Shown piece by piece: positions 22,255 to 32,882 of a stretch of 64,000 bases of DNA (position 1 is the first letter of the stretch; each line of letters starts with the position of its first letter). Below the pieces are notes generated by a model, which was given only the letters and a program-made list of their open reading frames with translations, ran no database searches and was not told where the DNA came from. A program made the position numbers and the translations under genes. The stretch comes from Camellia lanceoleosa (lineage: Eukaryota; Streptophyta; Magnoliopsida; Ericales; Theaceae), in assembly GCA_025200525.1 (NCBI GenBank), contig CM045767.1, forward strand, positions 117,860,021-117,924,020. Reading direction: 5' to 3'.

Positions 22255-23075
22255 CTGACTGAAGTTTTGGATGAGATACAACATTCTCTTGCCGAGATAC
22301 TTTATTCCGGTCTTAACATTGCAACTATAAGTATGCCTGCCAACCACTCTTTAGCCGAGATCTTTACCTCGGCTGAAGATTACCAAGAGTTGGTTTAATC
22401 CAGCTAACCACTCTTTAGCCGAGATACTTACCTTGGCTGAAGATTACCAAGAGTTGGTTTAATCCAGCCAACCACTCTTTAGCCAAGATACTTACCTCGG
22501 CTGAAAATTACCAAGAGTTGGTTTAATCCAGCCAACCATTCTTTTGCCAAGATACTTACCTCGGCTAAAGAGTACCAAGAGTTAGTTTAATCCAGCCAAC
22601 CTTTAAATTGGTTATTCCTGTCATTTTAGAATAAAGTGTTTGGTTATTCTGACCAAACGTCCTGCCGCCTAGATCCTTATCCTAGGCTTAGGAAGGGTGT
22701 TGGTTTTTCCAGCCAACCTCTAAGTTGGTTTTTTCAGCCAACCTAAAGTAAAGTGTTTGGTTATTCCGACCAAACGTCCTGCAGCTTGGATCCTTATCCT
22801 AGGGCTTAGGAAGGGTGTTGGTTTTTCTAACCAACCTCTAAGTTGGTTTTTCTAGCCAACTTAAAGTAAAGTGTTTGGTTATTCTGACCAAATGTCCTGC
22901 AGCCTGGATCCTTATCCTGGGGCTTAGGAAGGGTGTTGGTTTTTCCAGCCAACCTCTAAGTTGGTTTTTCCAGCCAACCTAAAGTAAAGTGTTTGGTTAT
23001 TCCGACCAAACGTCATGCAGCCTGGATCCTTATCCTGGGGCTTAGGAAGGGTGTTAGTTTTTCCAGCCAACCATG
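22255..23075 (-). repeat. Two tandem arrays downstream of Tat-2 pol
   Basis: Array A (about 22320-22610) has four copies of a ~72-bp unit with the core TTTAGCCGAGATACTTACCT. Array B (about 22630-23070) has four copies of a ~118-bp unit holding AAAGTGTTTGGTTATTC, GGATCCTTATCCT and GGAAGGGTGTTGG. They sit in the same place as the Tat-1 array, between integrase and the antisense gene. The CCGAGAT....TCCGG core of Tat-1 is also seen at about 22292-22311. Confidence 0.9.
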
Positions 23076-23192
23076 TTTTCAATACTCCTAACTCACTAAA
23101 ACAATTTTTATAGAATAAAACACTTATGCTGAAAAGAAAACTACTTGTTTTATTGGGGGGAAAAGAAAAATTACAAGTATTCTGAAGAAAGG

Positions 23193-24115
23193 CTAAAAAT
23201 AAAATAGTTTGAGATTGGCAGTGTTCCATGGCCTGGGAATTGCTTTGTCATCCTCATCTTCTAAGTGGTATGCCCTTTTGCCAGCTAATCCGACCACTTT
23301 GTAAGGTCCTTCCCAATTAGGCCCTAACTTGCCATCTCTTAGTACCAAGGTGTTTCCTATCACTTTGCGCAGTACCCAATCTCCGATTTTGAATTGCCTT
23401 GGATGCACCGTCTTGTTATACTTTCTGGACAACTCTTGTTGGTATGAGGCAATGTGAACCAGTGCTTTTTCTCTTCTTTCTTTGGCGAGGTTGAGTTCCA
23501 ATGCTATGGCTTCTCCATTTAAGTCTGGATCAAAATTTTCGCTTCTAATTGTGGGGAGGCCAACTTCCAGTGGGATTGCTGCTTCTATGCCGTAGGCTAA
23601 AGGGAATGGTGTTTCTCCTGTTGATTGTCGAGGTGTGGTGCGGTGCGGTAAGCCCATAAAACATGAGGAAGTTCCTCAGCCCACTTGCCTTTTGCCTTCT
23701 TTAATCTTTTCTTCAGTCCATCCAAGACAACCTTGTTTGATGCTTCTGCTTGGCCATTTGCTTGAGGATATGCCGGTGTAGAATTGTAGAACTCTATCTT
23801 GTATTCTTCACAAAAGCCTCTAAAGATTCTGCCATCAAACTGAGTGCCGTTGTCTGATATTAGGGCTTTAGGTATGCCGAACCGAGTAATGATATTCTGC
23901 CAGACGAACTTCTTCACATCCTTTTCCTTGATTGATGCCAATGCTTCTGCTTCCACCCACTTTGTGAAGTAGTCTATTGCTGCGAGAAAGAACTTCCTGT
24001 TTCCGGGTGCTATTGGAAGTGGTCCTACTATGTCTAAGCCCCACATTGCAAAAGGCCATGGGCTGGTCAATAGTAGGAGCTCTCTGGCTGGCTGATGTAT
24101 TTAGTGTGCGAACTT
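23193..24115 (-). pseudogene. Tat-2 integrase core and C-terminus
   Basis: All three catalytic residues are visible: Asp in WGLDIVGP near 24040, Asp in ISDNGTQFDG near 23850, and Glu in NGQAEASNK near 23745. A frameshift near 23640 moves homology to another frame. The GPY/F-type block NWEGPYKVVGLAG lies near 23310. The end, PRPWNTANLKLFYF, matches the Tat-1 end closely. Confidence 0.9.
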
Positions 24116-24950
24116 CTAACATTTCTCGCACTTCTTCACATACTTCTCTGAGTCTGCCTGCATGTATGGCCACCAGTATCCTTGCGAAATGGCTCTGTAA
24201 GCTAATGATTTTCCTCCTTGGTGGCTTCTGCACACACCTTCGTGTATCTCGAACAAGAATACTTCCACTTTGCTGGGGTGAACACACTTTAGATACGGTC
24301 CTGAGAATGACTTTTTGTACAATGCCATAGAAGGGGAGAGCCAAAATCGCTGTGACTTTGCTCTAATTTTGTTAGCTTCTTTCTTTTCTTCCGGTAGGAT
24401 GCCATCTTTTAAGAACATTATGATGGGATCCATCCATGAAGGGCCCAATTCGGCGCAACATACCTCTTCTGCTTCGGGGTCTTCAATGCTTGGTCTTGGT
24501 AAGTAATCAATAAGCAACGGATGAGGGATGGATGTATTTGCCATTGAAGCAAAGCCTGCTAGTTCGTCTGCTCTGCTGTTTTCGTCCCTGCCAATCTGTT
24601 CTATCCTTACTACTTCAAATTTCTTGATCTCTTTTTTGACTAAGTCTTGGTACTTAGCCATCCTGTCATCCTTTGCTTCGTAGTCGCCCGAAATTTGGTT
24701 TACCACTAGTTGTGAGTCGCTGTAAACCATTACCTCGGTGGCCTTCATGTAGAATGCTGATTTGAGACCTACAAGAAGCGCTTCATATTCTGCTTCGTTG
24801 TTTGATGCTAGGAAGCCAAGGTTGACTGCTTGCTCCACAACTAGGCCGTCTGGTGAGATGAGGACTATGCCAAGTCCTGCGCCGTGCTGGTTGGATGCTC
24901 CGTCTACGAAGAGCTTCTACATCTCTCCAACGAATAACTTCCAGCAAGTG
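24116..24950 (-). pseudogene. Tat-2 second RNase H and integrase zinc-binding region
   Basis: The domain starts at CWKLFVGEM, then a TAG where Tat-1 has Trp, then LFVDGASN. It carries Asp in VDGAS, Glu in [10 protein letters not shown], Asp in YSDSQLVV and Asp in RADELAG, the full D-E-D-D set. The C-terminal part is the integrase HHCC region ([36 protein letters not shown]). It ends at TAG 24118-24116, after which homology continues in frame. Confidence 0.85.
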
Positions 24951-25159
24951 GAGGGGTCAGATGATGTCGTGGGGTCAAGAATGTTGGCTGTGTTTTCTTC
25001 AAGGTCCATGCTTCCTGTTTGCCCCTCGCTATCTGATTGTACCAAATCTTTGTTTGTTGTTGAGTCTTGGCTTGGTGTAGCATGGTTCGCTTCTTCCTTG
25101 CTTTCTTTACTGCAGTTCGCCTTGGGTCTCGACCGAGTATCTCGCACTGAGGGTTGCGC

Positions 25160-26901
25160 TTATTCAAGATCAACTTTTATCCCTAGTTCGGTTGTGTCAG
25201 TCAGGTCGACTAGGCAGATATGATAACTTCCTGGGGTAAATTTTGCAACAAAGTCTGCCAAAGCTTGGGCCTTTATCGTTGTTCTAGGTTGGAACTTGAT
25301 GTCGAATTGTCCCAACTCTACTGCCCATTTCAAGATGCGCCCAGAAAAGTTCGCCCTCTCAAACAAAGCTTTTAATGGGAAAGTTGTGAGGACGACTATA
25401 GTGTGGGCGTGAAAGTAGTGCGACAACTTTCTTGAGGCCATCATCAAGGCCAAGGCCAGTTTTTCCAGTGGCAAGTACCTTGTTTCGGCGCCCAGCAATG
25501 TCTTGCTGACATAAAAGATGGGCAGATGTTGGATTCCTTCCGCACGAACCAACACTGCACTAATTGCGTGCTGAGAGACTGCCAGGTACAGGAAGAGTTC
25601 TTCTCCAGGTATTGGGGTGACAAGCAGTGGTGGAGAAGACATGTATTCTTTCAAGTTTTCCAGAGCGCAGTCGCATTCTTCGTCCCACTCAAACTTGGCT
25701 TTTAATGCTTGAAAAAATGGTCGTAGTCTGTCTGACGACCGGCTAATGAATCGGTTGAGTGCAGCTGCCATGCCGGTGAGATGCTGCACTTTTTTTACTG
25801 AGTTCGGCCTCTCTAGATCCTGAATAGCTTTGATTTGGGAGGGGTCTGCCTTTATACCCCGGTTGGTCACCAAGAAGTCCAGGAATTTACCAGATCCTAC
25901 ACCGAACGTGCACTTAGATGCATTAAGGCGCAACTTGTGCCTCTTCAGAATCTGGAACATCTCACCTAGGTCCCTTAGATGGTCATTCTCATTCTTGCTT
26001 TTGACCACCATGTCGTCGATGTAAGCCTCCATTGTTCTGCCTAACAATGGCTCAAACATCTTGTCACCATTATCTGGAATGTTGCCCCTGCGTTCTTTAG
26101 GCCAAAGGGCATGACCTTGTAGCAATATAGTCCTCTTGGAGTTGTAAAGGACGTGACCTCCTGGTCTGGTTCGTACATGGCGATCTGATGGTAGCCTCTG
26201 TACGCATCAAGAAAGCTAAGTCAGTTGTGCCCCGCCGTTAGGTCTATCAGTTGATCTATCCGTTGTAGGGGGAAGCTGTCCTTTGGGCATGCTTTGTTGA
26301 CTGTCTTATAGTCGACGCAGACATGCCATTTGCCATTCTTCTTTGGCACCACGACTGTGTTGGAAGTCCATCTGGGGTAGTGCACCTCTCTGATAGCTCT
26401 TGCCTCTAGCAGATTTCCCACTTCTTCTGTCACTATCTCGGCGTGGTGGAGTGCCGATCTGCGACTGCGCTGAATGATTGGTCTGGCGGATGTGTGGACA
26501 TTGAGTTGGTGATAGATGAAGTTTGGATCAATGCCTGGCATGTCGTAGGGTGTCCAAGCGAACACTTCGATGTTAGAGGTCAAGAATTCCAAGACCTCTA
26601 ATCTCTCAGTGCTAGACAATGACGAACCGAGCAAAAAGAACTTATCCGGGTTCTTTTCATCTATTCTTATCTCTACTAAGTCTTCCACCGCTTTTTGATC
26701 AGCTGCTTTACCGACATCTGCGAACAGTTCATTGCTCTCAGGTTCTTCCACCGAATGAACATATCCCTTGGCAACGCGGCTACTATTAACCATGACAAAG
26801 CATTGCTTGGACATAATTTGGTCTCCAAAGACCTTTTCCATTACTCCGGCTCCGTTGGGGAATCGCATTACTTGATTGTAGGATGAAGCTACCGCTTGCA
26901 T
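25160..26901 (-). pseudogene. Tat-2 reverse transcriptase and first RNase H
   Basis: RT blocks are VVVPKKNGKWHVCVD near 26355, PFGLKNAG near 26100 and [10 protein letters not shown] near 26010. A TGA at 26223-26221 (Tat-1 Arg) and one frameshift near 26070 break RT. The first RNase H follows with [29 protein letters not shown] and [11 protein letters not shown], ending at TGA/TAA 25160. Up to 25700 the frame is otherwise open. Confidence 0.87.
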
Positions 26902-26910
26902 GGCATGCAG

Positions 26911-27414
26911 CTATGTTCTTCCCAAGATTATGTTGTAAGTGGAAGAAACCTTTAACACCCAAAATTCCACTTGTTTTGTCACGCTTCCTGCCTTGACTGG
27001 AAGGATAATCTTGTCGACTGGCCACTCTGGCATTGAGTTGAATCCGATCAGGGGGGATACAGCTGGGGCCAAGTCTTTGTCCTCCAATTTCAGTTGTTTG
27101 AAGGTGTCGTAGTACATTATCTCACACGAGCTACCTTGGTCTATCAAAATCCGCTTGATGTCGTAATCCTTGATGCGGAGAGTGACGACCAGCGCGTCGT
27201 TGTGAGGGCAGTATATCCTTGCCAAGTCTCTATCTGAAAAAAAGATGACATTGGTGGCCTCCGTTCTTCTTTTCTTGATTGTGGGTTGTGCACTTAGAAC
27301 CTCCCTTAAGTGCTCAGCCTTTTTGATCATGCCCCTGAGCTCACATACGCGCTCAGGTTCGCATACCCCATGTATTACGTTTATCACGCCTTGAGGTGGG
27401 GCGTCGATTGGCAT
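26911..27414 (-). pseudogene. Tat-2 aspartic protease
   Basis: This segment is in frame with the gag end. It holds [20 protein letters not shown] near 27165-27110, with the catalytic Asp, and STYNIILGRT near 26938-26911. A TAG at 26913-26911 stands where the Tat-1 protein has Trp (GRGW). A linker of about 60 residues rich in Pro and Arg precedes it. Confidence 0.82.
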
Positions 27415-27441
27415 TCCGTTCAGGTGGTTGTCATTCAGGGG

Positions 27442-29098
27442 TCAAGGCGCCTCTCCTTCAATGTATTTGTCCAAGTGACCGGCTGCCACTAACTCCTCTA
27501 GATGCTGTCTCAATGGTGTATAATTTTCAGTGCGGTGTCCCTTTTCTTTATGGAAGGCGCACCGTGATCTTTCGTCGTAGTCCTTCTGAGCCTCTCCTAG
27601 CTTGGCAGGCCATCTGACGAAAGGTTCATCTCGTATCTCGCTTAGAATCTGGTAGATTGGCTTTTTGAATACTGTGGTAATGGCAGTGCGGACTCTCAAC
27701 CATCTTTTATCCTGGTCTTCTCTGTTGTCCCACCTGCCTCGTCCGTTTTTGTTCGGACGTTTTACTGTGTTGACCTTTGCTGCGGTCTTTTTATCTGGTA
27801 TGGCTATTGTGCTAGATTTTGCTTTAGCACGAGCGCCATCTTCTTCTACCCGAATGCGCTGGTGCACTCTCTCCATTAAGGCCTCCATCGTGAGAGGCGG
27901 TGTCATAGTGATTGAGTCCCTTAGTCTATTCCCGACTAGAAGGCCTCTTTTGTACTGCGCGATGGCGAGATTGGTAGGGAAGTCCCCAATCTGGTTGAAG
28001 GTCTCCTAGTAGCGACTATTGTAGGATCTTAATGTCTCTTTTTCGCCCATGTTGATGGAGAGCAGTTGATCAATCTCCACCGGGGTTTTGGTGTTCGTCT
28101 TGAACCTTGTTACAAACGCCTCCGCCAATTGCGCCCAGGAGGCTATGCTGCCTTCTGGAAGTTTTTTGAACCATGTCAAGCCTAGGTCGCCAAGGCTTGA
28201 TAGGAAGAGGATGCACATCAAAGCCTCGTTTCGCCGATATACCGCCATAACTTGGCGGAAGTGGCTCAGGTGCATATAGGGATCTGTCTTTCCCTCGTAC
28301 GTGGTGAATTTGGGCTGGAGGAAGCCTGAAGGTAGAGGCGCATTTTCGATTGCCGGAACGAACAACGAGGTCTGCAGCCTCGCTAATGCTTTGTCCGTTG
28401 GTTCATAGGCAGGACGTGGTAATGGCATTCCAACCTTGACGCTTCCATGCGTTCGAGGAGCCAACCGCAAGGGCAGATACCCTGCGTGGGTCTTGCGCCC
28501 TAGTATCTTCCTTCTATCGTGCCCTTTCTTCGAGCACTGTCCGTAAGTCGGATGATCTTGGCAACTCCGTCTACCTAGATGACGTTTGGTATGTGCGCAA
28601 GGGCCGATAGATATTTTCCTCAGTATACGACCTCTCAGTCCTCATTTTCTTAGACCTGGAGCAACGAGTCTTGGAGGTTCTGGATTGAGTATCGCCTGTC
28701 CTGAGGCTTCTACTCTCTGCTTGTGATGGCGTGGTGTGCCTACTGCGATCTTTTGAGTGGAGAGGGGGCGTATTGCCTTTACGTCCCTCTCCTATCGCCA
28801 CCCTTTTTCCTTTGATCTGGCGTTTCATGGCCTCCATATCCGCCGCCATCTTCCTTATTAGTTCATCCTGTTCTTTCACGCGATCCTCCAGGGCTCGAGG
28901 GTCGATTCTTCGCCTCTGCCTTTCAAGACTTTGAGATCGACGGGGCTGTTGTTCCGCCTCCCCCTTGCATCGGGGGTTCTGTCGCTGGGGCTCCAAGTCT
29001 GCCATGGGTGGAACAAGAGGTAAACCTTCGCGCCTCCCGCCTGCTTCTGGGGTTTGTCTGTCAATGGCGGACTGTGGCAACTCCTCGTTGTGTGCCAT
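27442..29098 (-). pseudogene. gag: Tat-2 gag
   Basis: ATG at 29098 lies only about 70 bp inside the 5' LTR. The first 175 codons are Arg/Gln/Glu-rich with a short coiled coil (VKEQDELIRKMAADMEAMKR). A frameshift between about 28571 and 28470 separates them from the capsid-like Retrotrans_gag domain (PKFTTYEGKTDPYMHLSHFR, then WAQLAEAFVTRF, about 28340-28080). A TAG at 28008-28006 and a TGA at 27444-27442 interrupt it further. The zinc knuckle near 27535 reads CAFHKEKGHRTENY: its last Cys is replaced by Tyr, whereas Tat-1 keeps Cys. Confidence 0.85.
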
Positions 29099-29153
29099 TG
29101 ATTCTTGCTAGTAAGGAAAACTTGATCAAGATGTTTTGTTCTAGTCTGATATT

Positions 29154-29169
29154 CTCACAGACGGCGCCA
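29154..29169 (-). promoter_or_regulatory. Tat-2 primer-binding site
   Basis: Minus strand TGGCGCCGTCTGTGAG starts two bases inside the 5' LTR. TGGCGCCG complements a tRNA 3' end CGGCGCCA, as used by many plant gypsy elements. The exact tRNA was not determined. Confidence 0.75.
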
Positions 29170-29171
29170 AT

Positions 29172-29842
29172 TGTACGGGAAAGAGATAAACCTTCTCGTA
29201 TAATCCTGTTGATCAAGATTGCGTTTCTCCGTACGACGTTGCTTTACCCTCTGAAAACACAAACGTGAGCTAGCCGGCGAGTGTGTGCCAGATACCTCTC
29301 TGATGCCTAAGTCAGCGAAATAGATAAATAGACAAAAAGCTCTGTGTATTCGGGAATCAAAGTTGTGTTACCTCTCCACAGGTGATGTTGTGAGCTTTTA
29401 TAGGTTCCGCGTGGCACAATCCCAATAGGACTTTTACTCCTCCATGTAGAGTCTTCCTAGGATTCACACTCCTGAAAGATAATACTTATCCTTCAACACC
29501 CCCCTCACTACTTAAACCAAGTGAGATGGTTTTACCATGGTCGGATTCTAATTTGACCGAGGTAAGCATGGCTATGCTAAGCCGCAGACTAGACCGAGCT
29601 AACTTTAGCTCGGTTCTTCCATTCATTGCTCTTACCCTGATTTTTCCAGTACTTACCCTGGTATGTTCAGATCGAGATAACAAATAGCCAGGTCTTGACC
29701 GGGCTAACCACAATACGCCATGACCGGGCTAACTTCAAGTGCCGCGATCGAGCTATCCACAAATCTCTCTCAGATCGGGATAACAACAAGCCTTTCTGGA
29801 CCGGGATAGCAATAGGGCTTACCAGGACCGGGCTAACCAATG
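29172..29842 (-). repeat. Tat-2 5' LTR
   Basis: It aligns to the left LTR over its full length without gaps, with about 31 differences, nearly all C/T or G/A. The outer edge is slightly eroded: CCAATG here against CCACAAG in the left copy before the TSD. Confidence 0.92.
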
Positions 29843-30113
29843 CCACCTTTCATCCTAATTAACTCACAGATTTGTTATCTTGATTGGATAACTATCCTAT
29901 TATTATTATTATATTTATTTATTATTACGTTTCTATTTATTTATTTAACTTTTGGTGTCATTTTCTTTGAACCATTTCTTTAGATAATTATATATTATTT
30001 ATTTATTTACTTATTTATTTTATTTTTAATAATATATTATCACATATAACTATAATTATATATGTAGCTATGAATATTTATGTGGTATTTCATTAAACTT
30101 TTAGTGTGTCACA

Positions 30114-31227
30114 TCGGTGACTTTTCTACCCATGGATTTTAGTCAAAGCATCGCGATAATGTTAGCTACAATCAGGTCCATAAGGTATTGGATTTATTTG
30201 TATGTATGTATGTATGTATGTATGTGGTTGGGTCTATGTTTATTGTTTGTGTAAATTGGAATTGCAATAGATCATTCTGTTAAAACATAGATAAATTTGT
30301 AAGCAAATCAAATAAATTTGAAAACACAGAGAAAATTGTTGCTGAAGATTCAATAGTGAGTAAAATCTGACTTTGTATTCATGAGCTTGATTGGTGTATT
30401 TCCATGCCTAAACCAGAGAAATTCTCTTATTTGTTTTTTTTATTTTTTGTTCAATTTTCTCTGGTTTGATCAAAAACACAAATTTTCTCTGAATAGAGTC
30501 ACACAAAGCCATACAAATTTTCTCTTCATAATTTTCTTTGGATAGAGTCACACAAAGCCACAAAAATTTTCTCTAACATAATTTTCTTTGGATAGAGCCA
30601 TACAAAGCCATCCAAATTTTTTCTAGCACAATTTTCTCTGGATTTCTTTAATACTCAAGAAATTTCAATTTTTTCTAGTTTGAACCTAGAGAAATTTTTT
30701 AGGAAGTCCAGAATTTCTCTGGAGAGAATTTCTTTGCGATTGAAATTCTTTTGGATCGATGTTGAGAGACCTTAGACATTATGAAAATATTAAATGTCCT
30801 TTATGCTATAAAATCTTAATACTATGGATCTTAAAAAAAAATCTCTTCATTTTATCGAGTTGATTTTATTAATATCAAGAGGTACTTGTCACTTATTCTT
30901 TTTAAATCAAATGGTAAATGCCACTTATTTTTTTATGAGTAGTACTAGAGAACCTAAAACTTCACCCCGAAATTGTTCCATAACAACATGGCAGAGGTTG
31001 GGTCTTAATTGATTGATTTGTAAATAAATCAACTGACATGTAATATTCAACATCATTGAGTGTAAATAAATGTTATGTTTTAGGGATCTTAATCATTTTT
31101 TTTTATTTTTTAGATTATATTAATTAATAAAATAGCTTAAAATAGTAGTTTAATTGATTGTATACTGAGATCTAATCAATAGTTCAAAACTTTTAAAAAT
31201 CAAAAAACTATTTGTTAGATTTATTTA
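30114..31227. other. AT-rich spacer with a (TATG)n microsatellite and ~58-bp repeats
   Basis: No gene seen. (TATG)n lies at about 30201-30226. Between about 30470 and 30660 three copies of a ~58-bp unit occur, with core AATTTTCTCTGGATAGAGTC and CACAAAGCCA. They carry a mirror of ATTTTCTCTGG phrases found on both sides. Confidence 0.65.
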
Positions 31228-31711
31228 GGTAACATTTAGTAAAGTTTTCTAAATATGATCTAAGAATAAAGTTATATTTTGAGTTTGTGAGTTTTGGAAT
31301 TATGATTTGAGTATGAAAAATTTATTTGGTTATGAGTTTTGAGTTGAATTTTGGAGGGAGTTTTGAGTTTTTAAAATTAGAAAAATTATTTGATTGAAAA
31401 ACTTACAACTCATAACCAAACACACAATCCAAAATTCTATTCAAAACTCATATAAAAATTAAAAAAATTCTGAAAATATTTTTTATTTACAATATAAAAA
31501 TAACAGGTGCCAAAAAAAAATGAACACTGTTCCGGTCAACCAGTCGGACGTCCGGGAGGACTTCGGGAGGACGACTGGGTTCGCCAAATTTTCTCGCCTT
31601 AAAAGGAGTTTTCAAAAGTGAGTATGGAATTATAATTTGAAAACTCAAAACAAACACCACACTTAAATTAGTAGGTAAAAGTGTGTTTAGAACACCTTGC
31701 CAAACACAACC
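31228..31711. mobile_element. MITE with terminal inverted repeats
   Basis: The left end GGTAACATTTAGTAAAG and the right end (reverse complement GGTTGTGTTTGGCAAGG) form an imperfect inverted repeat, both followed by TTCTAAA. TTTA flanks both sides (31224-31227, 31712-31715). Inside, ATGAGTTTTGAGTTGAATTT at about 31336 and its inverse at about 31415-31460 form a stem. A GC-rich insert (about 31515-31600) sits in the middle. Confidence 0.65.
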
Positions 31712-31715
31712 TTTA

Positions 31716-32882
31716 ATGAAATACTTTTTTCACAACGCTTACATAAAAAATTATGTTAAATTAGTAATGTACCAAAACTAACTCAATATTTTATATGCAT
31801 ATACGTTGGCCCCTTCTAGATAAAATTTCGAGTTTCACCCCCTGCCAAGATCTCGTAACCCCAAAGAGTTGATAGCACTCAATCAGAGTTGAATCTAAAA
31901 GTTGGAAGGAGTATACCCTCAAACCCCAAACTGCATCTATTAGCTCAACGTGTTCGACTCTAAAAATTTGTTCAAATTTTAATCCATTATGTAATCAAAC
32001 TAAACTTGAAACTCCTCATTAATTTTCAGCTTAACTTGTTTAATTTATATCCACTACAATCAATAAACTTACATGCATAATAAAATTGTATATAAAAAAT
32101 ATAAATTACTTAAGTTTTGCTTGATTAAAATTCGTTAGACATCTATCATAAAATAAACAAATCAAGCTAATGCAGTTTTTAAAATTTATTAAGTCTTTAA
32201 AGTATAAACCATTCAACTTCACTTAAAACTCGAATAATTATTGAATAATGTAATAAAAAAAAATTCTATTGTTTAGTTTTAAAAATTTGAATCCGCTTTT
32301 CAAAAATGTAAATTTTTTATTTTTCATATTTTTTTTTTATTTTTATTGAATTTTTTTAATATTTGAATTAATTTTTAAAATTTTTAGATGCACATAACAA
32401 AAATACACTTAAAAAGTATAATATTTGTAATTTTTTTTAAAAAAATCACCAAATGCTAAAAATACCACCCAAAAAAAAAAAAAAAATACAAAAATTCAAT
32501 ACATTTTTTGTATAAATATTTTACTTTTTAAATATATTTAGGTTAAATGTATCAAAAAAATAAAAAATTTATTTAAAATATTATAAAAAAAATTCACTAA
32601 AAAAAAAAAAAACTCAATTGTCAAAAAAGCTGAATTCAAAAATTAGAACAAGGTGTTGAAAAAATCTGGATCCATCTGTAACGATCTAATCTGTGGTGGC
32701 ATAAAAAAATAAAATAAAATTCACATAACTTTTGTTGACTTTGGCTATGCACTGAACTTAGACATACACATAATTTGGAAAATAATGCACAGACAATTTT
32801 TTTTAAAAATAAAACACTCAATTGATTTTTTCAAATAAATGCAAGTTCTGAATTCTTTTTTCAAAATAAATTATTACAAGTT
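31716..32882. other. AT-rich spacer, possible MITE at 32270-32655
   Basis: No gene seen. Ends TTGTTTAGTTTTAAAAATTT (about 32270) and the reverse complement of the right edge, TTGTTCTAATTTTTGAATTC (about 32650), suggest a second AT-rich stem element like the one at 15332. A and T homopolymers are dense throughout. Confidence 0.4.

Larger units (their letters stand above)
18151..29842 (-). mobile_element. Tat-2: complete Ty3/gypsy Tat element
   Basis: Two LTRs flank a gag-pol region read on the minus strand, with an antisense gene on the + strand before the 3' LTR. A 5-bp TSD, CCACC, lies at 18146-18150 and 29843-29847. The primer-binding site, polypurine tract, second RNase H and antisense gene all agree with the Tat lineage. 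By my eye count the LTRs differ at about 31 of about 670 sites with no indels, so insertion is moderately old. Gag and pol carry several stops and at least three frameshifts. It is inserted inside an older solo LTR. Confidence 0.93.
17062..30113. mobile_element. Solo LTR (TSD TCGGT) split by Tat-2
   Basis: The left edge TGTCACGACCCAACC begins at 17062 and is preceded by TCGGT (17057-17061). The right edge ...AGTGTGTCACA ends at 30113 and is followed by TCGGT (30114-30118). Taking out Tat-2 and one copy of its TSD leaves about 1.36 kb with TG...CA ends and no coding capacity. This fits a solo LTR of a gypsy element. The host reading across the site (CTTTTGGTCGGTGACTTTTC) is continuous. Left arm 17062-18150, right arm 29848-30113. 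Confidence 0.8.

Noticed and set aside
30483..30660. Three ~58-bp units considered as relatives of the Tat-1 array
   Set aside because: The period is similar but the sequence shows no shared core.
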